Shown in pieces: positions 33,884 to 44,611 of a stretch of 64,000 bases of DNA; the first letter of the stretch is position 1, and each line of letters starts with the position of its first letter. The DNA is taken from assembly GCA_019096195.1 (NCBI GenBank), contig JAGTXK010000027.1, positions 248,001 to 312,000 on the forward strand, in the 5' to 3' direction. A model generated the notes under the pieces. That model saw only the letters and a program-made list of their open reading frames with translations, was not told the DNA's origin and did no database searches. This DNA is from Boletus sp. NGJ. Taxonomy: Eukaryota; Basidiomycota; Agaricomycetes; Boletales; Boletaceae. The translations under genes and the position numbers were made by a program.

Positions 33884-36800
33884 TCAACCATGAATTCCCC
33901 ACATGCGAGAAGTAGAGGGACTCTTGTGGTGTTGACCAGGTCGGATATACTGTTGTGTATGGTCGTTTGAGAAACTCTGATGTGAAGTCGGCCCCCCGTA
34001 ACGCGTTGTCGCTTGATTGGGAGTAGCGGCGGATACGATTGCAGGATCGACAAAGGAAACGTTGTTTGGGTTCTGCCATTGTAACTGCCGATGCTCTGTG
34101 AATGGAGTCATTGAACTGGATAACGTGTAAGATGGCTGAAAGGGTGGCTGTGGCGCTCCCAATGACAGGGACATCGATTGATGATGATGTCCTGGACTGA
34201 CGGCAGAAAGTGACTGCGATGACTGGAACTGTGATGAGGGTTGTGGAGCCAGCTGTCGACCTGCCTGAGTAGACTCGAATTGGGGCAACCATGCGTGCTG
34301 TAGGCTTGGCGAAGGGAACATCTGACCCACAATGACGTCGCTTCGTAAACCCATCGACGGAGAGTTCAACGGAGAGGAAGAACCCTGATCTAACGAAGTC
34401 GACCAGATTGAGGGTGGCGCATTGGGACCAAGTCCGAAAGGAAACTGAGGCTGAATAGCACTCGACGTTGGAGGACGGGGTGGGCGAGAAACGTCACCAG
34501 CACCGCGTCTTGTTCCCATGACGTTATTCAACAGGTCTTGTGCAGTGGTACCGGGAACAATTACCGGAGTTCTGGGTCCTGTACCCCCGGGTGTTGTTGT
34601 ACTTGGTGCCTTGGTTACTGTGGATGGTTCCTCCCTTCTGACGGCACTCTGCATAATTGGTGTGGTGGGAAGAGCAGCGGGCACGGGAGCCAGGGGCGAA
34701 CCAAGTGATCTGATACATATGGTCAACTTCAGGCAAGGGCGAGGAGTCAAATTGCGAACCTAGGCCAAAGAATAACTTCCCCATCCTCTTCGTCATCTAC
34801 TGCTCCGTGATCATCTAGTGCTTCACGGAAGGCGTCACCAACCGGGTCATCATCTGTTCGGTTCGTGTCCGTCATCGCATCATCTTCTAACTCCTCCTGC
34901 CGTGAAACGCCCTGTGGAGCATAAGGAATAATTTGATCGGTGATTTGAAGGACCGGTTCACGGATGTCCGCAGATGAAATTGCGGAGACGCCATTATTGA
35001 AAGAGAATGTATTGCCATCCAAGTGGATGGGGCAAGTCTATTGATAACATGCGTAAGTTCGGGTATCGATCCCACATTAACTGAATCTCACCTGTAGTTG
35101 AGCGAGCGATTTGGCATCCTTAAGTAAGTCCCAGATCCTCATTAGCTGTTCCTCATTCGGGTGGACCTTTTCTCGACCATGGGGCGGCGTTCCATTCTGC
35201 TGTCGCTCTGCCTCGTTTCCACGATTTGGATCTGTTAATGTACCTCCGCCCACCAGAAGATCTCGCAATGGAAGGAAACCCTTTAGATCGATATCTTCGT
35301 CGAGAGGAGTCGTAAGGGAAGGTAAGCTCGCCGACGGAAACATACGACTCAATGCACTGTAGAACTGGGCAAATTTAGCCCAAAATAGTGGCAATCCATC
35401 GATTAAAACTCCCCGGGTACCTTTCCCGGTGGAGCCAAGCTGATCACCGACGGGGGACTGCGCAGCGTGTAAAACATATTTGATATTGGCTGCAAGCCAT
35501 TTGCTCGCGATGCGCAGAGCGGGTAAGGTACGTCGGAATGGCGCCGTGATACGCTGAGCAAGATCGTTCTCTGCGGCATCTTCGGGGGGTACAGCAAGCT
35601 CAGCAGCGCCTACCTCGAGAAGGACACGATGGATCGCAATAACATGAGTCAAAATCTGTGACTCGATTACTGACGGATCTGGAAGTCCGCTTGATCTCCT
35701 ATTTGAGGGCGGGGAGGTGTCGCGGATCATACGATGTTTCCAGAGGGCTCCTTGTGAGAGGACGACGACTTTTGCCACCATCTCTATTGGAAGAATACGT
35801 TCTGATACCAGGCCCTGGAAGTCCTTCGCGACATCATCCGCGTGTGCGGCGGCATTCATTTTAATCCTGTGTAATGTTGCGTGTTAGCGGAGAAATACAA
35901 CTACAATTGATATACTCACTTATCCGAGCCTAATCGCCATAACGCATGCAAAAGAACAACGTTCTCCTTGAGGTATTCCACTCTCAGGCGAGGGGGAACT
36001 TCTCCAGATTCGGGAATCGTCGTCGTATGGGGGACGTCCTTCGTTTTTTTGTTCTGCTGATCAAGCGCTTTGTTAAGAATTTTCTTGACATTTTCTGATG
36101 CGGTGTCGTATGGCTGGTGGACACAGAGTGCTCTGTAATAATGAAATAGGGAGCTAAACATGTCACCCTGGTAAAACGCGAGAATAGCGAGCTGATGCGA
36201 TGAATTGCCCTCGTGTGGGACAAGAAGTCGAGCTTGTTCGTAGCATTGAATAGCCTTGTCATAATTTCGTGCTCGCGGGATTGAGTCGAAGCCAGGTATG
36301 CCGCCTTTGTTACCTCGGCCGGCCCGTTTCGCTGGCACCTTGCCATCCTCATGACCGGCCTTGGGACGACCACCTGCTTCATTATAAAGCTCACGGTATC
36401 TGGCGATGTCTCCGAGACAAACGATGGCCTTGCTCAAGATGGCGAGTCTGTTCTCATGTTCCGCAGGGACGGGGGCAGGCGTGCTCTCTTCAGGCGGGAA
36501 AGAAAAGTGATTACGTCCGTGATTCTGATTCGAAACACCGTTGCTATCGCTGGAATCAGGGAGGGTCGGAAGGTTGGCGTCATCCGAAGGAGTTAAGATG
36601 TTCAGGGCAACCAAGACGGGGTACGCTTCATGTAAAGCGAAGGATCGTTGGTATCGGACTACAAACTGGGTCCAAAATTTTTCTTCGTCGGCTAGGAATT
36701 GGCGGAAGCGTTGCATAAGCTTGCGATATTCAACGGGGCCATGGCCACCTTGTCGTGGCTGATGGCGAGGTGCGGATTGTAATGTTCGTTCGAGTGTTGC

Positions 36801-37153
36801 GAGGCTCTGCTTGTAGTGGGAGATGAACTGATAAGAGGTCTGCATCCATAGGTGGGTCTCGGCATCCTTGGACTCCTTTGCATAAGGATCGACGAGTAGC
36901 AGTCGTAGATGTTGTCGCCTCAGACTTTGTCAAGCAACCGATGAGAATGACTAGGACGGCATTTTGAAAGTGCAGGACGGCTCACTTCTTGCGACTAAAC
37001 TCGACCTCTTTATCCCAAGGATTATGTGTTTTGAGCAGCTCTTTCAAACCCTGATGCAAACCTTTGGCGTCTCTAAAGTGGTATGAGCGCAAGTACCGAG
37101 GTAAGGGGTGGAAAGGTGGAGTACCTCGCAAGATGAGAAGCCGAGTCAGACAT
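33884..37153 (-). CDS. EST1/SMG7-family protein
   Basis: This family joins an N-terminal 14-3-3-like TPR fold to a helical domain and acts in nonsense-mediated mRNA decay (SMG5/6/7, Ebs1) or at telomeres (Est1). Translation starts at 37153 (MSDSASHLA). Exon 2 gives RDAKGLHQGLKELLKTHNPW and exon 3 gives LRRQHLRLLLVDPYAKESK and LWMQTSYQFISHYKQSL. The core is EEKFWTQFVVRYQRSFALHE, AILSKAIVCLGDIARYREL, YDKAIQCYEQARLLVPHEGN, AILAFYQGDMFSSLFHYYRA, all TPR-type helices. The DNA/RNA-binding region follows (LPLFWAKFAQFYSALSRMFP). The C-terminal part, from about 34750, is disordered and rich in Ser, Pro and Gln. There is no PIN domain, which excludes SMG6. SMG7/Ebs1-like is the best guess; Est1 cannot be ruled out. 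Confidence 0.88.
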
Positions 37154-38306
37154 TGTTTGTGAGATGAAGAGTCATAAGCCCATTTTCTGGTGGGCTCTTG
37201 ATACCGAAGTTGACGCTGGGCGTGGACAGCTAATAGCAGCCGTGGGAAACGATGCAGAAACTCCTCCGAGCAACCAAAAATTGCGGTCGTCCGACTGCCA
37301 CTCCCAAATTATTATTTCTTTCCGGCGGATGGCTTTACCGTTTGTTAGCTTTCCAACCACCACACACCCGGGTCGCCGTCCAGACCACCGTCGCATCACA
37401 CCCCAACTCCCTGTTCGCCTGGGTTGCTCGCAGAGAGCGTAGCACTTGACAGCTTAAATCACGGCTACTTCAAGGGCAATGTGAAATAAAGCCGACGCTG
37501 CCACATCACTGAAAAAAGTCATATGCTTCGGTGCAATCTTTCTTTTTCGAGCAGCAGGCCCAAGTTGTTGGCAAGCGGAGATCATGAAACGTAGACCGCC
37601 CGGAAAGACTGCATATGCGGCACGAGTTGGCGTCGAGGTCGATTCTCAAGTATTGGATTGGCATGGACCGCGGCATGGGAGGGACATTTCGATCAATGAA
37701 TACGGCTCTCACTCTCTATTAATATATTAATCTTGTCGTCCACGCTGTTAGGAGCAGAGCGCACGCTCCTCGCCCTCTGCAAAGTCTGAGCGCCAAGCTC
37801 GGTCGTTATCTCACGCGGGCATGCGAACATCCACATCAGTGTCCGCACACAGTCGGCCGGTACGAAAATCTAGAATGGTTAGAAGGTAGTATGAATGCGG
37901 CTGCGCAATGAAGCCAGCCTGGCAAGTGAGATTGATCCGATGACTTGAATCTGAAGAGTCGAGATGGCCGCGCCAGAACCGAAGGGGGAGAGGGGGGAAG
38001 GTGTAATTGAGAGGGCGTGGTTTGGTAAAGTTGCAGCTCTGCTGGGTGTCGCACCTACTCAGCTGTAAGTACCCCGGAAATCAACAATTTGCACTTTTGA
38101 GGATAGATTAACTGTCTGCCATGTTTGGCTAGCAACATGTCCAACGGTATGTTCATCCTATTTTGCCTCGAAGGGGTTGGCCGCATGTGCTTCCCTCCGA
38201 AAACTAGAAAAACCGCTCAGACTCGCTTCAAGCTCATCTCACTTCTCAAAGCCCTTCCTTCACTCGCTCTCCCTTGACATACGCATATCCTCTCTCCTCT
38301 ATCACG
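37154..38306. other. Divergent intergenic region, possible small spliced ORF
   Basis: This region carries the EST1-type promoter on the left. At 37964 an ATG opens MAAPEPKGERGEGVIERAW and runs to a GTAAGT at about 38064. A short continuation after 38130 (NMSN) is possible. Whether this is a gene, an upstream ORF or chance I cannot tell. Confidence 0.3.
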
Positions 38307-38705
38307 ATGCCTCCCTTCTACGAACTCTCTGTCGCCTCTTTTGGCCAACCCTCAAAATCGAATTGGGCTATCGCCGTCGTGTTCTCTTCATCCTCCGGTC
38401 ACTCGCTCGTATATCAGATCGTTGGTTCGGCCTCAGACTACAGTCTCGACGCGCCACAGTCCGTCACACTAAAGGAGGGGGAGAACGGATATCTGGGCAG
38501 AGCACCCGTCGGCTTGGTGGACTCCGAGAGGCTCCACCAGCTACATTCCACTCTCGCTTCGATCCCTGTCGCGCATGGGAATCCCGCCTGGAACTCTCAC
38601 AATTGGGTCATGGAGGGAATATTAGCCCTGCGCAAACTGGAGGGCTACCATATCGATAAGCATGTGACATCCCAATGGGTGTCAGAACGGCTCGGTGAGA
38701 AGTAG
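38307..38705 (+). CDS. Small DUF6914-like protein, single exon
   Basis: The ATG at 38307 (MPPFYELSVASFGQ) gives 132 residues with no intron. The order is a strand-rich N-terminus SNWAIAVVFSSSSGHSLVYQ, then IVGSASDYSL, PVGLVDSERLHQLHSTLASI, and a C-terminal helix pair NPAWNSHNWVMEGILALRKL. This pattern (aromatic-W-A strand, then W-x2-x-x-W-V and an amphipathic helix) resembles the DUF6914 family found in Agaricomycetes, which has no known function. The usual Cys of the W-x-C motif reads N here. The match is from memory of the pattern. A start further upstream is possible but would add Leu/Ser-rich sequence not typical of the family. Confidence 0.6.
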   Translation: MPPFYELSVASFGQPSKSNWAIAVVFSSSSGHSLVYQIVGSASDYSLDAPQSVTLKEGENGYLGRAPVGLVDSERLHQLHSTLASIPVAHGNPAWNSHNWVMEGILALRKLEGYHIDKHVTSQWVSERLGEK

Positions 38706-39425
38706 GGAGAGTGTGCTTGGCGACCGGCTTGTGACGCATGGGCTTGGATTCTTTTGATACCACAGCTGATAGATGGTGTGTATACTGGGACATTGGATTC
38801 GTATAGTCTGATCGCGGATTTGTATTCTTTGGGGCTGTTGGTAGATCATTGCACGTTGCTTAGAATCACAAACACACGGCTGTCTGCGACGAGAATGTCG
38901 GGGTTTCAACGCTTTTTAACCTAGCAATTACGGGGTTGCGAACATGTGCGAGCAGCGCCAGGAACAGTCGAAGAAGCCGAATCTCGATGACTCACCGAGG
39001 ACAGACTTCATTAAGCACCGACCGTTTCATTAATACTTTGATTACACGACCGTGCACCATCTTGATAGACTCGACTCGCCCATCGTTGTCGAGACAGGCT
39101 CCCCCATTTCATTCCTTGATACGTAAATCACAGTGGTAACGCCTTCGCTCCAAAATGTGTAAGGAATAAATCAGGACCATCACACGATCTCATGGAACGG
39201 GTCCAAAAACTGGCCGAAACGGTCAGTGACAGAACCTGTGACCGACCTGTCGTACCCACCCACCAGCGAAGCCTTGGACGTCACGATTCATTCACGAATA
39301 GGAGCGAAAAGAGGAAAATGTCTGTCTTTTCACCCACGCAAGGTGTTCAAGTGATCAGGGTCAAAGACGCTGTCGTAATGCCGTGAGTGAGGGATCCGCA
39401 GCAAAGTATCGATCTACCATGTGTA

Positions 39426-40099
39426 TCACGATTGACTCGCGACTTCCCAGGGCTTTCTCCTCAACGGCACAATTGACTCGCTGGGAACGCCGTCCTGAAG
39501 CATTTTGTCAAGTCGAAAGCAGCATGTCGTGCACTTCCCAGGATCGACTTACATTCAAGGTATCCGGAATAATTTTGTTGTTAGGAATGTTATCAGTCTT
39601 TCCCTGCTCAATCAGACTTTTCAGCTCCGAAAAAGTCAATACACGCATCCCGCCGTGCTCTGCGCCTGAGGTCTGATTGCATTCATTTCCGCTCTGAGCA
39701 GGGAGGCGATTCAAGTCCGCGGTATAACCAGTGTGGACGTCTTCGAGTCTGATACTGTGACCAGTAACGCTGGCACAACTTAATGAGGTGATTGTTCTCG
39801 AGCGAAAAGGGTCATCAGTCACACACCGGTTGAAGTAAAAGACCTGTGTCTTCAGAACAAGTTCCGACCTCTCATGGTCAGACATCTGGTGGATAGATTC
39901 ATGTGCAAGGATCCCAGAAAGACCTTGCTAGGAGGCAGTGGGCCACTGGATATGAGGGTAGTATACCAAACTGGCATACCTGGAAAGCTTCATCCGAGGA
40001 GAATGGAAAGCTGTAAAATTGGCTAAGAACACGTTGGTGCCGCTCGGAGTCTCCCGGGTCGAATGTCTGTGAGACGTCCTGACCCTGTAATGCAGACAT
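39426..40099 (-). CDS. PEX39: PEX39-like peroxisomal import factor with a KPWE motif
   Basis: Four exons (39980-40099, 39827-39927, 39553-39754, 39426-39494) join in phase and give 163 residues. The N-terminus is SFPFSSDEAFQ followed by QGLSGILAHESIHQMSD. The centre carries LTFSELKSLIEQGK and IPNNKIIPDTLN, and the last exon carries LRRKPWEVASQS. These two motifs, the S-E-L-x-x-L-I-x-x-G-K / I-P helix and the C-terminal K-P-W-E box, mark the small Pex39 proteins (human C6orf226, yeast Yjr012c), described as helping PEX7 carry PTS2 proteins into peroxisomes. The longer N-terminus with the F-x-S-S-D-E-A-F-Q motif is extra compared with the animal form. It shares a promoter region of about 255 bases with the divergent ArfGAP gene. 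The role is inferred from the motifs. Confidence 0.72.
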
Positions 40100-40354
40100 G
40101 CCAAGAAGAGTCGTTGGTGTTCACGAAGCGACGTAAATAACCTTGCGGTATACTCAATCAAATTAAGAATCCCGCAAGTATGGAAGTAGAAGAGGGCTGC
40201 GGTCAATGTGCGTTTGGTCTCAGTCGCAGTGGCACTTGGTCGATCACTTGGCTGATTAGGTAATGCAAATTCACGTCTGTAGTCCCCTACGCTGAATCCG
40301 CGACCTCACCGTGCTTGCGGACTTGAAGACAAGCTCGTTGGTTCGCAGTAAACC
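40100..40354. promoter_or_regulatory. Short divergent promoter between PEX39-like and ArfGAP genes
   Basis: Only 255 bases separate the two start codons, so the core promoters of both genes must lie here. No named site stands out. Confidence 0.5.
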
Positions 40355-42210
40355 ATGTCGACCAGCGTTAGCAGAATCGTGGCCGAGCGGAACCAGCGCG
40401 TCCTCTTGGAACTCGTTTCGAAGCCAGGAAATGGCATGTATCCTTGTTCTCGTACGGCGCAAACCGCCGGAGACGGTACAAACCTAACACCGCACTTTCC
40501 TCCCTCTGACAGATATCTGTGCGGACTGTAAAGCACGTGTTCCAAGATGGGCTTCTCATAATCTAGGCATTTTTATCTGGTGCGCATTCGTTCTTGCACC
40601 TCTGCACGGCCGCACACATTGACAAGTGTGCAGTATGAATTGTGCCAGCATCCACCGAAAAATTGGGACGCACATCACTAAAGTGTATGTTAACCGTATT
40701 CATGCATGCCGATTCTATGGCTCAACACCCGCGTAGTAAGAGTATTACCTTGGATCAATGGAGCAAGGAACAAGTCGAAGTCAGGCATCGGTCTTATCAA
40801 TTGAGGGGAGCTAATCTTAACTCGTCTCACGCAAGGTTATGAAGGAGAAGGGTAACGTCAAGTCAAACGCATTGTATAACCCGAACGAGGCTCGTCACCC
40901 GCCGCCAACAAACATGATAGACTCGGAACGTGACTCCGAGCTGGAGAAATTTATACGTTGTAGGAAAAGAGCCCTCTATGCCTTAAGATGTGCTTATATG
41001 GGTTCTTTTAGCGAAATATGAGTTCAAACGGTTTATGGACCGAAAGTCTGGCTCTACCTCCCGGATACGTGTGGCCGACCCGCCAGCAACATCCACAGCT
41101 CCTCGATCACGGTCGACTCCACTTACGGACTCGACGCAAATTGAGCGAGATACGTCCCCCGGACCTCCGCCCCCACCTAAAACACCCCAAAATTTGCCCC
41201 CGAGGCTTCAGCTTTTGACTATCATACCTTCGCTAGCGCATAGTGCGCCACCTCCCACTCGATCCGTCTCACAGCCTCTCCCGCCACTAACCAACTTCGA
41301 TAAACTTACTGCAGCACCCCCACCAAAACAACCGGGCGGGCGATGCAACCACCCATACAGAAACCTGCAGGGCAAGTATGGGAAGACCTTATCTCACTGC
41401 AAGGACCTGCCCAATCTTCCTCACTTCCACTCCAGTATAGCCCGATGGAATCTACAACATCTTTCCCTTTCCAACCACAGGTCCCGGTTCAACAACCAAC
41501 GACGCCCGGCAACGCCCCGAACCCGTTCCTGAATTTATCCCTCGGTCAAGTCAACGCCACCACTCCACTCGTCGCCAGCCCAATTTCAACACCCGGCCCA
41601 CAGTTTCCGTTCGTACCCTCCGCGCCCCTATCCAGTCCTGCGCTCCACCTCGGTGCGACGAACCCATTCAACCCTGGCACCACTGCTATCACATCCAGCC
41701 GGGAGCGTGAATGGTACCGCCTTCCACACGAGCTCGAACCCTTTTTCGTCGTCGTCCATCCCCGTGTCTATGGTCATATCCGCACCCACGACGCCCTCTG
41801 TGCAACCGGTCATAGGTGCCTCGCTGCACACACCACCCCTTTCGTACGTCACATCGCAAACGTTTGCGCCTGCGCCTGCGCCGTCTTTCCCTCCTACACC
41901 ATTCGCTGCGGTCCCACCCCCAACCACGGCTGGCCTGACGCAGAATCCATTTGCGCCGGCTAATGCACCAGGGCAGATACCGTTCACAGCAAACGGGGCG
42001 ACGAATCCATTTTCAGCGATGCAGATCGGGCAGGCGGGGTTTTCCGGGGCAACTGCCCATGCTGCGTTTGGAACGACGGCGTTCTTGAACCAACAACAGA
42101 CACAACAAGTGCACCCACAGCAGCCGCAGCAGCAGCAACAACAACAACAACAACAACAAATGCGGCCGATGCATGGGTTTGGCGGATGGGCTGGGCAAGG
42201 GACGTTTTGA
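40355..42210 (+). CDS. ArfGAP, AGE2/SMAP type
   Basis: It stimulates GTP hydrolysis by Arf proteins in Golgi and endosome traffic. The start at 40355 gives MSTSVSRIVAERNQRVLLEL. The zinc finger is complete: CADC, sixteen residues (KARVPRWASHNLGIFI), CMNC, then the arginine finger in ASIHRK at the standard distance. IGTHITKVKSITLDQWSKEQ follows, then NALYNPNEARHPPPTNMIDS and the closing helices ELEKFI and KYEFKRFMD. The intron after codon 26 is GC-AG (40434-40512). Other introns are 40580-40633, 40685-40736, near 40782-40835 and near 40957-41007. The tail is Pro/Ser-rich with WEDLISLQGP, NPF repeats (NPFLNL, NPFNPG, NPFSAM) likely to bind EH domains, and a poly-Gln run (42118-42160). In the tail the frame changes near 41345 and returns near 41700 without a clear intron. 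Confidence 0.87.
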
Positions 42211-44611
42211 ACGTGAAACTTTTTTTTTCGCTTTTCGCAATGGTCGACACATCCTATGTAGATTGGTCGGAGCCTTAAGGGGACGAGGTGTTAGAGTTGC
42301 GCCGTGGGCCACGGAGATTTTTGCGGGATGATTTATATACAGTTCACGGGACGTTTCTTGAATATACACATTTACATACATTCTATCTGCTATCTACTTG
42401 CCGTCGCTATCTCCGGGACGTCATTTGAGTCTGGTTTTATATTCTGTTTGATCTTGCTGCCATGTCAATGGGTCTGTGAGCGTTTTGTCGTTGGGCGTGG
42501 TAGCGAGAACGACTTTCACGTGACTGCGAGGGATTGTGAAATGTCCGGGCTGGTCGGCTGGGCGAGTTCCCTGCCCTGTTGACCGCGTCAGCAGCGAGAC
42601 GGGTAAGATTCAAGTGCAAGCAGCTAGACAATGGATAAGTCATGATGGGGAGGGAGCGCCTTTGCAGGCGACTTGTCCCCGAGTCCTTCGAGTCAAGGGC
42701 CCAGTGAACTGGCGGAAACTAGTGCGATAGTAGTCAGGGAAAGTGATAATACTATTAGTCAGTCACAGGGGACACCAAAGCAACACGTTCCGTCCGGATC
42801 CAAGTTGGCCCTCCCTTTCTGCTGCAGTGTGATGATGGGGGCTGGACTCTTGAGATCGATCGGCCTTGCGACCGTTTTATTTCCATCATGGAAAGTGCTA
42901 TACGTATATGAAAGTGGGGCATGTCATACGTGCCGTGTGCGGGTCGACGACTCCGAGGAGCTCGCATGTTTGTCCCTGGATCTGGTATAGGCTATAGCCA
43001 GGGCAAAAAAAAAGAAGGAAGGCTTTGACGAGTTGAGAAGTAGAGGTGGTTCGTTATACTCCGCCGTACCGTTGGGTGTCAGTACGACCTTGCTCAAAAA
43101 CAGTAAGCTCACCCTCGAGGTTTAGGCCTCATTCAATCATCATCAACATCCATATTCCTTAGGCAAGGCTGCCATCACGGTTCCACAGACTCGGGGGGAA
43201 CCCTCGGCGGCCGGTGTCACTCTTGTCATTAATATGGGCACAGACACTCTTTGCCCAGATGCAGGTTGTGGACGCCCATGCACCATGCGAAATCGCCTGT
43301 AGAGCATGCAATAACATGTCTCTTTTTAATGTCGTATCAGCGAGATTGTTAATGAAGGACGTTGTGTTTTATACATGTTACCAGCGCGTTACTTGAAGGC
43401 GTCAGCATTGCAGGGGCCGAGGTAAAGATCTGAAATAGATATGCTGTCCGGAAAATTATTTCCAGATGCACATGTGGCCCTGTTGAAATGGGTTACTAGG
43501 TTGGTCTTTTTTTTCCATCAGTAACTCCGAGAATCAGATGGAAGCGCATGCGCACGTCTTTCAGCGTTCGTGACAAACGGCCGGATAGGGGTTTCACCCT
43601 GTGGCATATTTTATAAAGTCCGTTCAACGATCAAATGTGCGAAAGTGAGCGGAGCATGGCGGACATTCAACACGGCTTGTTTGCCGTGCACCAATTCTAT
43701 GCTGATGGGACTCATTTCTCCAATGGTATGTTATTCAAAATTCATTTGATGGGTCTAGAATAAAAAAATTTGACATGCTAGAGAGTTGCTTTGAGGTGGT
43801 ATGGTGCCCACGCCAAACAAGCACGATTCTCGACACCCAGTGTGCTCGGGGCCTAGAGCTGTACGCACTTGACCTTACCCTGACATGCAAAAACGACAAG
43901 TCGGATGTGACACATTGACACCTACTCAAGTGACAGTACCGTTCACCCCCAAAGTTTTACTGTAGCTGAAAAAGAGAGTAAACAGGGCGACACTATTCCC
44001 CAGACCCAGGCGCACGCTGTCTCGTGTGCACCCTCAATCCCATCTTTTTGCCCAGTTCCAATGTCCCTCCCAGTGAAGCCTGAAAAAGAGTCCTAGGCAC
44101 TGATCAATTAGGAGTCCTGGATGTGGCCGACGGAGCAGTATACGCCAAGTCATCGATACCGTTTTTGCACGACTTTCTCTCAATTGATGTAGCAGCGTGC
44201 TGCGTTACCTCGCTCGTCAAAAAAAAAAAATGTATGGGGAATTTACAAAGTTCCGCGGGACGATAACGCTTCCTTGTCACCCTTTCGCGCTGGGTCACAA
44301 CATGAAAAGTTAATCGGTAAGTACGGTAAGGTAGACCTTGAGGTAGACGGCTACCTTATCCACGGACAATCTTAATCCTGATTAGGTTTGGTGACGGGAA
44401 GGGTAGTTTTGTCCATTGCCTCTTGGGTGAGTCGGTACAAGCTCTTATCGAGTTAGACATACCCATCACCGTACAGCAAACATATCATGTCCATATCATC
44501 ATACATCATAGTTCCATCATACAAGAAACTTATGCATATGCCATCCGTAAGAAAGAAAGTGATCGTTCGCCCACCAATGACAACCAAGTTCTAAGCTCCC
44601 CCGCGTCGCTT
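42211..44611. other. Intergenic region, no recognised gene
   Basis: About 2.4 kb lie between two convergent genes. A plus-strand stretch at 43015-43125 (GGSLYSAVPLGVST) slightly recalls an enolase N-terminus, but nothing else of an enolase follows. Short A-runs occur at 43005 and 44220. Confidence 0.35.

Noticed and set aside
43015-43125. Enolase-like N-terminal piece (GGSLYSAVPLGVST)
   Set aside because: Only about 14 residues resemble the family, no later enolase motif follows on either strand, and a stop comes soon after.
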